Shown here one piece after another: positions 9,378-17,900 of a DNA stretch of 64,000 nt. Made by a program: the position numbers and the translations under genes. Position 1 is the first letter of the stretch; each line of letters begins with the position of its first letter. This stretch comes from Pedobacter frigoris (GTDB lineage Bacteria; Bacteroidota; Bacteroidia; Sphingobacteriales; Sphingobacteriaceae): the NCBI RefSeq assembly GCF_005116445.1, contig NZ_SWBQ01000006.1, forward strand, positions 1 to 64,000, written 5' to 3'. The notes beneath the pieces are model-generated. The model was not told where the DNA came from. It worked only from the letters and a program-made list of their open reading frames with translations, and made no database searches.

Positions 9378-10087
9378 TATTTTCCTGGCTCCTCTAATAG
9401 ATCAATAAACTCAATGGCATCAGTTTCCATTCTTAAGATGATTCTTTCAACCATCATATTTAAAATGTGGTACAATACATAGGCTATAATACCAATGATT
9501 AGACCGGTAGCGGAAGTAATCATTTTTGTATAAAGACCACCTGAAATTGTTCCAATTTCTATAGCACCTTTTATGGATACATCATGAAAGATGGTAATAA
9601 CTCCTATAATTGTACCTACGAAACCAAGCATCGGTGCAATACCTGCAATAATACCAAGGACTCCAATATTCTTCTCAAGTTTAGAGACTTCAAGCTTACC
9701 ATTATTTTCAATAGCAGCTTCTATATCTTTTATTGGTCTACCAATACGTTTTAGGCCTTTTTCAAGCATTCTTGCTAAAGGAGAATTGTTATTTCGGCAT
9801 AAAGCAATTGCATTTTCCAGACGGCCGTCATGTATGTATTGCTTGATTTGAAGCATCAGATTAGATTCAGTTTTCGATGCTTTTCTTATGGTCAGGTATC
9901 TTTCAACAAAAATTACCAGACCTAGGAAGGCTAAGAAAGCAAGTGGAAGCATAACCCATCCACCTTTAAATAACAGGTCAATAAAGTGAAGTTCGGGAGG
10001 TGCGGTAGTAACGGCTTGTGTTAAGTTGTTAGCAGTGTCAACAAGTTGGTTTGCGGTATCAGTGGCACCTTGTAATAATGCGATCAT
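9377..10087 (-). CDS. exbB: MotA/TolQ/ExbB proton channel family protein
   Basis: The multispan subunit of the ExbB/ExbD motor. Three hydrophobic segments are visible (about 38-60, 145-170 and 185-215), with the family motif GLxxxIGxVGTIIGVI-like region APMLGFVGTIIGVI and a cytoplasmic loop between the first two. The length of 236 aa is normal. Its stop overlaps the exbD start (TAATG), and its ATG lies 6 nt after the stop of the HU/SPOR gene, so all belong to one transcript. Confidence 0.93.
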   Translation of the reverse strand: MIALLQGATDTANQLVDTANNLTQAVTTAPPELHFIDLLFKGGWVMLPLAFLAFLGLVIFVERYLTIRKASKTESNLMLQIKQYIHDGRLENAIALCRNNNSPLARMLEKGLKRIGRPIKDIEAAIENNGKLEVSKLEKNIGVLGIIAGIAPMLGFVGTIIGVITIFHDVSIKGAIEIGTISGGLYTKMITSATGLIIGIIAYVLYHILNMMVERIILRMETDAIEFIDLLEEPGK

Positions 10088-10093
10088 ATTTAA

Positions 10094-11386
10094 TTATGGT
10101 TTGTGTGTGTGTTTAATTGGATAAATATAAATTCCAGGAATTTTTGTTGTTTCTTTTAGTCTCTCAAGTTCATTTTTAGCAGCCACTTCATCTGTAAAAG
10201 TACCTATGCTGATCTTAACTCTCTTTCCTGGCATATTAGCAACTTTAGCTGGAATTCCTTTTCTTTTCATATCCTGTAAAAACCTATCTGCCTCTTTTTT
10301 GTTCAGAAGAGAAGCAGCTATAATCTCATAAGATATTGCTGTATCTATTGGAGCTGAAATTACTTTTACAGAATCTTTTAATGTATCGGTAGGGGAAATT
10401 ATTTTTTTGAGACTGTCAGCAGATGCCAACGAATCTTTTTCTAATTCTTCTATCTTTTTATTTGGTATGGAATCAATTGAGTGATCCAGTTTGTTTTCTG
10501 TCATTCCTTTGAAGACATCCGGTTTAATGAAATAGACCGCAATCAATGCCAGCAAAATAAGTCCTGCAATAGCAAGAATTATTTTTAAATAAGACGTTGG
10601 CTTAGCATCATTATTTTCAGCAGGTTCTTCGGTAACAGTTTCCTTTTTAGGATTTAATATCGGGTTTTGATTAAACGTCCAGACACTGCCAGGATCAGCA
10701 GAGGTTGTATAGAAAGGCTTTTTACTTTCCTCTTCAGTGTCTTCTAATCCTTCAGGTGTTTCAATTAAGGCCGACGGTGTTGGTACAGGTTGGACCTCAG
10801 GTTTAATCTCTGAAATCTCTTCATATGTTTCCTGCTCGTCAATATCCTTCTCTTCATGATGTGATTCATCAAAGTTTCCGGAGCCATCACTAAGATCAGC
10901 GTTGTGGTCTTCAAGGATTAGCTGCTCTTCAGTAACCTGTGGTATTTCATCAGTAGTTTGATGATCAGTCAAAGATTCATTCGCCTCCTCTTTAATACTT
11001 GGTAGGCCATAGGATTCAAATCCGATATTTGATTCGCCTTTAGCATCAAAAACCAAATGATTGTCAATGATAGATAGCTTGCCTATGTTACCAAAATCAG
11101 CATTTTTCTGTTCCGACAATTGCTTTTGTATGGCCTCTGAAAACTGGTCTATGTAGTAGCTAGCCGATTCAAAAGAAATGTTCTCTTGCATTGAAACATA
11201 ATTGGCCAGAGATTCATGTTCCCTTAACTCAAGAGTAAAATCAAGAGCATAACTCGGAGGAAGAAACGAATGCGTATCAGCATCATATCTTCCGGGAGAT
11301 TTTTTTTTATAAAAAGTCCCTATACCGGGAATCCCTACTTCTTTACGGGTTTTTACAAGCTCAGTAAGGTATGATAAGATCTCCAT
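10094..11386 (-). CDS. HU-CCDC81 and SPOR domain membrane protein
   Basis: A Bacteroidota-type inner-membrane protein with an unusual domain order. The N-terminal 1-130 resembles the paired HU-CCDC81 domains (GIPGIGTFYKKK and DFGNIGKLS motifs). A long acidic linker follows, then one transmembrane helix (about 265-287) and a C-terminal SPOR domain (about 350-425) that in other proteins binds stem-peptide-free peptidoglycan at the septum. The ATG at 11386 is chosen; the longer frame to 11422 needs a TTG start only 18 nt after the previous stop. The HU-like part would be cytoplasmic and SPOR periplasmic. It is co-transcribed with exbB-exbD-tonB. Domain calls are from motif memory, and function is unknown. 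Confidence 0.82.
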   Translation of the reverse strand: MEILSYLTELVKTRKEVGIPGIGTFYKKKSPGRYDADTHSFLPPSYALDFTLELREHESLANYVSMQENISFESASYYIDQFSEAIQKQLSEQKNADFGNIGKLSIIDNHLVFDAKGESNIGFESYGLPSIKEEANESLTDHQTTDEIPQVTEEQLILEDHNADLSDGSGNFDESHHEEKDIDEQETYEEISEIKPEVQPVPTPSALIETPEGLEDTEEESKKPFYTTSADPGSVWTFNQNPILNPKKETVTEEPAENNDAKPTSYLKIILAIAGLILLALIAVYFIKPDVFKGMTENKLDHSIDSIPNKKIEELEKDSLASADSLKKIISPTDTLKDSVKVISAPIDTAISYEIIAASLLNKKEADRFLQDMKRKGIPAKVANMPGKRVKISIGTFTDEVAAKNELERLKETTKIPGIYIYPIKHTHKP

Positions 11387-11440
11387 TCTGGTAAAAATAA
11401 ATTTTAATTCCGTATCAACCAATTATTAATTAAAAAGCCG

Positions 11441-13144
11441 TTAGAATGAATAACTGATTCCTCCAAATATATTCATTCCAATTGTTTCATAATGCAGGTA
11501 TCTGCTATATGAAGTATTCAATAAATTATTGGCTCTGGCAAATGCAGAAAACTTATTGTTGATCTTATAACTTACGCCAGCACCAAGGTCAACAAAACCT
11601 CTAACTGTAACTACTTTTTCATTCGCAGGATCTGGAATAAGGTATGGATTGGCAGGAGCTGCAGTATAAATTTTGGCTTTACTGTCGTCTTGGATTGCCA
11701 CCGATGCCTCTAAAGTTACTTTTTTATTTATTATATAACTTAAATTAGAACTTATACGCATCTGAGGTTTAAACCAGCTTTGTGTTTCAGCAGCAGGTTT
11801 GTAATCTTCAAAATTCAACTTCCCCGTCCATTTTAATTCGTCGCTTACCTGTACCGATAACTCACCTTCTAACCCTACGAGCTTCATGGTGCCAAAGTCA
11901 TAAATAACATCGAATTTATTAAAGCTGCCAAAGTTATTTACAAATAAAGGCATGTCTTCAATTCTTTTATGATAGACCCTTGCTTTATATCCAAATCCAG
12001 GCCCTCCTGTGCCTTTGATACCTCCGCTTATACTCAATTTTTCGATGGTGTTCCTTATACCTATATTACTGTTCAGGAAAGGATTTTCATCGGTAAATAA
12101 TTTTAAGGAATTTCTTGTGACGTCGCCTTTTACTTCTCCAAATATTTGTAAATAATCAGGTATTAATGTGAAATCTGCAGTTACCGCCGGGAATATTCTG
12201 CTTGAAGAGACATCTCCAAATTCCTGAACGAAATTGATTCCTGCTGTAATTTTTACACCACTGGCCTGTAATCTGATGTAAGGATTTAGTTTTAACAGGT
12301 TATTGCCAACTTTGGCGATTGAATCTTTACTGCTCCCGAATTCGGCTGAAGCAGCGAGACCTAGATTAAATTTACTGATACGTTTGTTTAAATAGCCGTT
12401 TAACACGATAGAATTTTCCTTTGCGCTATATTTATCACTCCAAACGTACCCGTTTAACTTAGCCGCGTAACTTAAAGCGTCTGGATCTTCAGTATACTTA
12501 TTTACAATTTCACCTTCTGCTTCAAAAAAGTTCAATACCTGCTTTTGAGGGTTAGGGTTCAAGGAAGGACTGGCTTTATCAATTCCATAGAAGAACAATC
12601 CGTTTCTCTGGAAGTTAACTCTACCACTCATGGTGTTCACTTCACCGATGCTTCTTCCAAATACACTTATCTTTTGCTGATCAGATTGTTGTTTATTCAA
12701 TTTTCCTGATTGTCCGAAATGCTGAAAATATGCGCCTGCCTGAAGGGCCGGATCGTTTCCTATGTTTACATACGCCTCGCCCAATATAGTCCTGGCAGAG
12801 CCAAAAGCACCTTTAACATAGTTGTTGATCAATTCCGCTTCTCTTTCAGCCGCAACTTCTTGTGCCTGTAATTTATTGATGTCAGAGTTTAATTCCAGCT
12901 TTCTATCTGTAAGATTATAACCAAACTTTGCTTTGTAGGTCTTTACATCATTTAAGTCGGGACTTCTACGCAATTTTACTGCTTCTGCAAGAACTGGTTT
13001 ATAAGGTCTCACTACTTCAATCTCTTCTGTAACTGCCTTTTCTTCTACTTTCTTTTCACCTGTTTTCGGATCCTGGGCTTTTACGCTTAAAGTTCCTGCC
13101 GTAATAAAGAAGAGGGTACTATATATTAGTTTATTAAATCTCAT
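11441..13144 (-). CDS. Outer-membrane beta-barrel protein without TonB plug
   Basis: A signal peptide (1-23, ending SVKA) is followed by a charged N-terminus with the run EEIEVVRPYKPVLAEAVK, a short coiled-coil-like stretch, and then alternating hydrophobic strands ending in an aromatic terminus (GISYSF), typical of an outer-membrane barrel. The last region (ANNLLNTSYSRY) resembles the C-terminus of TonB-dependent receptors, yet no plug domain is seen and 567 aa is short for a receptor. It lies 11 nt downstream of the TPR gene and just upstream of the HU/SPOR gene. It probably forms the outer-membrane part of the complex encoded here; the exact role is unknown. Confidence 0.8.
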   Translation of the reverse strand: MRFNKLIYSTLFFITAGTLSVKAQDPKTGEKKVEEKAVTEEIEVVRPYKPVLAEAVKLRRSPDLNDVKTYKAKFGYNLTDRKLELNSDINKLQAQEVAAEREAELINNYVKGAFGSARTILGEAYVNIGNDPALQAGAYFQHFGQSGKLNKQQSDQQKISVFGRSIGEVNTMSGRVNFQRNGLFFYGIDKASPSLNPNPQKQVLNFFEAEGEIVNKYTEDPDALSYAAKLNGYVWSDKYSAKENSIVLNGYLNKRISKFNLGLAASAEFGSSKDSIAKVGNNLLKLNPYIRLQASGVKITAGINFVQEFGDVSSSRIFPAVTADFTLIPDYLQIFGEVKGDVTRNSLKLFTDENPFLNSNIGIRNTIEKLSISGGIKGTGGPGFGYKARVYHKRIEDMPLFVNNFGSFNKFDVIYDFGTMKLVGLEGELSVQVSDELKWTGKLNFEDYKPAAETQSWFKPQMRISSNLSYIINKKVTLEASVAIQDDSKAKIYTAAPANPYLIPDPANEKVVTVRGFVDLGAGVSYKINNKFSAFARANNLLNTSYSRYLHYETIGMNIFGGISYSF

Positions 13145-13155
13145 GTCTCTTAGTC

Positions 13156-16100
13156 TTATTTAATTTTTTCTAGTTTGGCCTTGGCAGTTGCAACAATATC
13201 ATCATTGCCTTCATAGTTGTCTATCAAACTTAGAAGTGTACTTTTTGCTTGTAAATTGTCTTTTAGGGCCACATAGTTGTCGGCTAATAATATGAATGAT
13301 TTAGCTACCCAATAATCATAAGAAGGCATATTGTTGATCAGATCAAAACAAGTTTTTGTTGAGGTCTTATAATCTCCTTTGGCATACTGTACAGCAGCTA
13401 CATTGTATTTAGCTTCGGCCGCTGCCAAAGTCTTGGTCTTAGTCACTACTGTATTGAATGCTTTTACCGCAAGAGTAGTATCTGCTTTTAATAAGTAAGC
13501 TTTACCTGCATACAGATCCGAACTGTTTTTTTCCTCCTCAGAAGATTTTTCTGATTCCTTAATCAGTTGAACATACTTAAGGATGTCATCAGGCATATTT
13601 AACGCGTCATAAGCCTTTAACAGGTTGTTAAGCGCATAAGTATAATGTACTTTATAATCTGCTGTGGTCTCTAACCTTTTTAGATATACAATAGCTTCAT
13701 TATACTTTTTCTGGTCTAAGAAAAGTTTAGAGATACTTACCAATGAACGCTCTGTATAATCGCTTGTCCAGTCGTTAAGAATATATTCGTAATCAGGTAC
13801 GGCTTCGATAGGGCGACCTAACTTGACCAGAGACTCCGCTCTTATAAATTTCGCTTCTTTATCATGGATTGCTTTAGGGAATTTATCAAAATACGCATTT
13901 ATAGCCTCAAACGCTCCTTTTGCGTCACCCTTTAAATATCGATTGTTCGCAGCTTGAAACACGATATTGTCTTGCTCGGCAGTTGAGTAGTTGCCAAGTG
14001 GAGTTGTTCCTGCATAAGCCATGAAACCTTCTGAGTCGCCTCTGTCAAGGTATATATTTTTAATAGACTCCAAAGCTTGTTTAGCTTCTTCGCTACTTGG
14101 ATAATCTCTGATTACTTTTTTAAATGATTCAAGAGCGTCATCATCCATATCCTGATTATATTGAACCAATCCGATGGTAACTAATGCACGAGGCACGTAG
14201 CTGCTATTTGGATATTGGCTGACCAATGAGATCAAATCAGATTTAGATTTATCATTATCACCTTTGTTAAAATAGGTATAGGCTGTCTCGAATCCTGCAT
14301 CATCTGCATAATTAGAACCTGGAAACTGCTTCAATAAATTTTGCATGGTAGCAATTTTCGCATCATTCTGATTCTCCAGTCCCTGAATCATTCCACGTTG
14401 GAATAATGCATAGTCTTCACCGGTAGCTTTGCTGCTGATGATTTTGTTGTAATTTACAAGAGCATTACCATAACTCTTATTTACAAAGTACGAGTCAGCA
14501 AGTCTGATGATGGCATCATTAACTGTTTTCTGATCTTTATCATCCCCTCTTAAAAAGCGCTCAAAATAAGTCGCTGCTTTTCCATAGCGTTCGTCTTCAA
14601 AAGCAGCATATGCCAATGCGTAATTTGCAAAGTTGTATACTCCTGTTTTATCAGCACCGGGCATATCAAGGAAAAGCTCAAAGTTCTTAACTGCTTCACC
14701 GAATTTTCTGAGTTCATATGAAGCTTCAGCTTTCCAATAAGTGCTTAGTGCAAGGATTTCCTCGTCCTGAGGGAATTTCTCCGAGCGAAGGAACATAGAA
14801 AGTGCATTGGGAAATGCCCGTTCATTATAAAACTCTAGCCCCCTGAAATAGGTTACCTTTTGGTAAGCCTCCTTCGCCTCAGGTGATTTGTTCGGTATTG
14901 GTTCAAGGATATCAATGGCAGCCTGATAGTTTTTACTTGTTAGCAGGATTTCTCCCAATAAGGTTTTTGCATCATTTGCTTTTCGTGAACTAGGAAACTG
15001 CTTTAAGAAGTTTTGAGTGGCTTCAAGCGCTTGCTGATTAAACTCCAGTTCATAGCTCAAGCGTGCGTAATTTATCCATGATTCCTCCTGAATGACCTTA
15101 TCGAAGTCTAGTCTTGATGCCCTGAAGAATGCACTTCTCGCTTTTTCTTTATTCTTTAGTTGAATGAATGACCGGCCAAGCGTGTACATACCACTTTGCA
15201 AATAGATATCATCAGAATTTAGCTTTTCCAGTACACTAACAGATTCAGTGTATTTTTTTAATTCAAATAAAGAATACCCATATTGGTAAATAAACAGATT
15301 ATTCTTGTTTGCCGATTTATCTGCAGCATAAAACTCTTTAAAATATTTTTCCGCATTGATGTAATCGGATTTTGCAAAATATGAAGCAGCGATAAGGCTT
15401 AGCATTTCTGCTTCATATTGTTGCTTTGAGTTTTTCAGTATAGGAGTGGCATAATTTATCACATCATCATAGCGCTCATCCAGATAATACATGGAAGTGA
15501 TGTAATAAGGGTAGCTGGCTTCATAGGTAGGAGAGCCTTTTAGTTTTTCAAAATTACTTAGTGCGGTTTTATACTCCTTGTTTAGATAATTAATATAGGC
15601 AAAATAGTAGGTTGCACTTTCCTGAAATGGAGATTTCTCTTTCTTTACAGCTTCAAACAATGGTTCAGCTTTTTCATTGTCATTCTTTGTGAAATAAGCA
15701 TAACCCTGTTTAAACTGATACTCTAAGCGTTGTTTTCCTGACAGGGTAGATGGATCTGTTTTTTCAAACCATTCTAATGCTTTTGTATAGTTCTTTTGTG
15801 CAAAATATGATTTTCCAACGTGAAAATAAGCCAGCTTTGTATTCGGATTTAGGGGATAATCTCTGATGAAGTCCTGAAACAAGCTTTCGGCATCGCTATT
15901 GCCCAGTTCAAGGGCGCAGACAGCAGCATAGAATTTTGCATTCTCTTTAATTAATGATAGTTCAGCATTACTTTCCTGTTGTGTGCCAGGCTTTTGCCTA
16001 ATTTGTTCAACCAATTTAAACTGTTGTGCTGCTGCTACAAATTTTTCATTGTCTAACAGTTCTAAACCCGTTTGGTAATTTTTATTTAAATTAACTAATG

Positions 16101-16173
16101 TACTTGACTGCGCATAACTAGTGGTGAAGCCACCTGCCAATAACAGCGGTATAAAAAAGTATTTTTTTTGCAT
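13156..16173 (-). CDS. Large periplasmic tetratricopeptide repeat protein
   Basis: A signal peptide (1-21, ending TSYAQ) is followed by about 980 residues of helical repeats with TPR signatures throughout (examples: AYFHVGKSYFAQKNYTKALE, ADSYFVNKSYGNALVNYNKI, KFGEAVKNFELFLD). Segments resemble YbgF/CpoB and BamD-like outer-membrane assembly TPRs that work with Tol or Bam machinery. It is the first gene of the TPR-barrel-HU/SPOR-exbB-exbD-tonB operon. On the minus strand, CATATTTG (16181-16188) is a 7/8 match to the -7 promoter consensus 7 nt before the ATG. Likely a protein-protein scaffold in the periplasm; binding partners are not shown by sequence. Confidence 0.88.
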   Translation of the reverse strand: MQKKYFFIPLLLAGGFTTSYAQSSTLVNLNKNYQTGLELLDNEKFVAAAQQFKLVEQIRQKPGTQQESNAELSLIKENAKFYAAVCALELGNSDAESLFQDFIRDYPLNPNTKLAYFHVGKSYFAQKNYTKALEWFEKTDPSTLSGKQRLEYQFKQGYAYFTKNDNEKAEPLFEAVKKEKSPFQESATYYFAYINYLNKEYKTALSNFEKLKGSPTYEASYPYYITSMYYLDERYDDVINYATPILKNSKQQYEAEMLSLIAASYFAKSDYINAEKYFKEFYAADKSANKNNLFIYQYGYSLFELKKYTESVSVLEKLNSDDIYLQSGMYTLGRSFIQLKNKEKARSAFFRASRLDFDKVIQEESWINYARLSYELEFNQQALEATQNFLKQFPSSRKANDAKTLLGEILLTSKNYQAAIDILEPIPNKSPEAKEAYQKVTYFRGLEFYNERAFPNALSMFLRSEKFPQDEEILALSTYWKAEASYELRKFGEAVKNFELFLDMPGADKTGVYNFANYALAYAAFEDERYGKAATYFERFLRGDDKDQKTVNDAIIRLADSYFVNKSYGNALVNYNKIISSKATGEDYALFQRGMIQGLENQNDAKIATMQNLLKQFPGSNYADDAGFETAYTYFNKGDNDKSKSDLISLVSQYPNSSYVPRALVTIGLVQYNQDMDDDALESFKKVIRDYPSSEEAKQALESIKNIYLDRGDSEGFMAYAGTTPLGNYSTAEQDNIVFQAANNRYLKGDAKGAFEAINAYFDKFPKAIHDKEAKFIRAESLVKLGRPIEAVPDYEYILNDWTSDYTERSLVSISKLFLDQKKYNEAIVYLKRLETTADYKVHYTYALNNLLKAYDALNMPDDILKYVQLIKESEKSSEEEKNSSDLYAGKAYLLKADTTLAVKAFNTVVTKTKTLAAAEAKYNVAAVQYAKGDYKTSTKTCFDLINNMPSYDYWVAKSFILLADNYVALKDNLQAKSTLLSLIDNYEGNDDIVATAKAKLEKIK

Positions 16174-16304
16174 CTGATTTCAAATATGGTTGCTACTAAT
16201 ATAAAAATAGTATTACGTCTTATTAACACAAGAAATTAACATGTGTTGATAACACAGGTTTAACGAAAAGAAAAAGGAATTGGTATGTAACTGCGGCTAA
16301 GAAG

Positions 16305-17237
16305 TTAATCTCTTTGTGAAGCAAGCAGATATAATACAGCCATTCTTATTGCTACACCGTTTTCTACCTGTTCCAAAATGATCGACTGTTTGCTGTCCGC
16401 AACGTCACTTGTGATCTCCACACCACGGTTAATGGGGCCTGGATGCATGACGATAATCTCTTTATTCAGGTTGTCGAGGATTTGCTTATTTAGGCCGTAC
16501 ATCATTGCATATTCTCTTAAAGAGGGAAAGTACTTAATGTCTTGTCTTTCCAGCTGTATACGCAGCATATTGGCAACATCACACCAGTTTAATGCCTTGA
16601 TCAGGTCATGCTCTATCTTTACGCCTAATCCTTCAATGTATTTAGGGATCAGGGTGGTAGGGCCACATACCATCACTTCTGCACCAAGTTTTTGTAAACA
16701 AAGAATGTTTGATATTGCTACTCTTGAATGCAAGATATCACCAACAATAACCACCTTTTTACCAGCCACATCTCCAAGTTTCTGACGAATTGAAAAAGCA
16801 TCTAACAGGGCTTGAGTAGGGTGTTCATGTGCACCGTCGCCGGCATTTACGATCTGTGCTTTGATGTGCTTGCTCAAAAACTGACCTGCTCCAGCATATG
16901 GATGTCTCATTACCACCATATCTACTTTCATCGCAAGTATATTATTAACGGTATCTATTAAAGTTTCACCTTTACTTACAGAAGATGATGAAGCCGCAAA
17001 ATTGACAACATCAGCAGACAGCCTTTTTTCTGCCAGTTCAAATGACAGTTTTGTGCGTGTAGAATTTTCGAAGAAAATATTTGCAATGGTGATATCTCGT
17101 AAAGATGGTACCTTTTTTATCGGACGGTTGATTACATCTTTAAAATTATCAGCAGTTTCAAAAATCAATTCAATATCATTTCGGTTAATATCTTTGATAC
17201 CTAAAAGATGTCGGGTTGATAATTTTTCTACTGCCAT
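16305..17237 (-). CDS. pyrB: Aspartate carbamoyltransferase catalytic chain
   Basis: Catalyses the first committed step of pyrimidine synthesis, forming carbamoyl-aspartate from carbamoyl phosphate and aspartate in the cytosol. Motifs are complete: carbamoyl-phosphate loop FFENSTRTKLSFE near residue 55, HPTQALLD near 138, and MHPGPINRGVEI near 265. The length of 310 aa is typical of the unregulated PyrR-linked type, and no pyrI is adjacent. The ATG follows the pyrR stop by one base (TAA-T-ATG), so the two are coupled. Confidence 0.96.
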   Translation of the reverse strand: MAVEKLSTRHLLGIKDINRNDIELIFETADNFKDVINRPIKKVPSLRDITIANIFFENSTRTKLSFELAEKRLSADVVNFAASSSSVSKGETLIDTVNNILAMKVDMVVMRHPYAGAGQFLSKHIKAQIVNAGDGAHEHPTQALLDAFSIRQKLGDVAGKKVVIVGDILHSRVAISNILCLQKLGAEVMVCGPTTLIPKYIEGLGVKIEHDLIKALNWCDVANMLRIQLERQDIKYFPSLREYAMMYGLNKQILDNLNKEIIVMHPGPINRGVEITSDVADSKQSIILEQVENGVAIRMAVLYLLASQRD

Positions 17238-17238
17238 A

Positions 17239-17787
17239 TTATTTATTGCTTTCTGATATTAAGATAACTTTGTCTTCTCCTTCTGTTTCTTTCCAGCTTA
17301 CTCTCACTTGTTGAGAGTTTAAGCTGTCTACCTGCTGACCAATATAGTCTGGTTCTATAGGTAGTTGTCTTGAAAAACGCCTGTCAATCAGAACCATAAG
17401 TTCTACTTTGGCGGGTCTCCCATATGCTAATAAAGCATCCATGGCTGCTCTGATCGTCCTTCCCGTCCATAAGACATCATCTATAAGGATCACGTTTTTG
17501 CCTTCTATGATGAAGTCTATAGTGTTGCTGTTTGCAGAAACAATTCCGTCTTTTCTCCTGAAGTCATCCCTAAAAAAGGTAATGTCCAAATTTCCTTTTT
17601 TGATGTTAGCTTTTTTAAGGATAGACGAAAGTTCTTGTTGTACCCGGTCAGCGAAATAGCTTCCTCTTGGTTGGATGCCGATTAAAACAGTATTCGAAAA
17701 ATCGATGTGGTTCTCAATTAATTGATGACAAAGTCTCTTAATTGTGATCTGGAATTTTTGACCGTCTAGCAGGGTTCTCTTTTGCAT
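17239..17787 (-). CDS. pyrR: PyrR: pyrimidine regulator/uracil phosphoribosyltransferase
   Basis: PyrR proteins bind pyr mRNA to control attenuation and also convert uracil plus PRPP to UMP. The PRPP-binding loop is clear (VILIDDVLWTGRTIRAAMDAL), as are IGIQPRGSYFADR and VDSLNSQQVRVSW. ATG at 17787 gives 182 aa, the family size. A longer frame to 17832 is excluded because its start would fall in the -33 promoter element. The promoter leaves a leader of only about 10 nt and pyrB follows with a 1-nt gap, so no pyr attenuator fits at this locus. Confidence 0.93.
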   Translation of the reverse strand: MQKRTLLDGQKFQITIKRLCHQLIENHIDFSNTVLIGIQPRGSYFADRVQQELSSILKKANIKKGNLDITFFRDDFRRKDGIVSANSNTIDFIIEGKNVILIDDVLWTGRTIRAAMDALLAYGRPAKVELMVLIDRRFSRQLPIEPDYIGQQVDSLNSQQVRVSWKETEGEDKVILISESNK

Positions 17788-17803
17788 TGACTTAATAATT
17801 GCA

Positions 17804-17833
17804 CAAATATAGCCAAAAAGTTGTAACCCCAAA
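17804..17833 (-). promoter_or_regulatory. Promoter of pyrR-pyrB
   Basis: On the minus strand TTTG (17830-17833), 18 nt, then TATATTTG (17804-17811): a good match to the Bacteroidota -33/-7 consensus. The predicted start of transcription lies about 10 nt before the pyrR ATG at 17787, which also fixes that start codon. Confidence 0.75.
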
Positions 17834-17900
17834 CTCAGTAAGTGGGATTTTATCAGTTTAGTTGATATCTGCTTTGTTTATAGTGTTTTGTTGATAAGGA

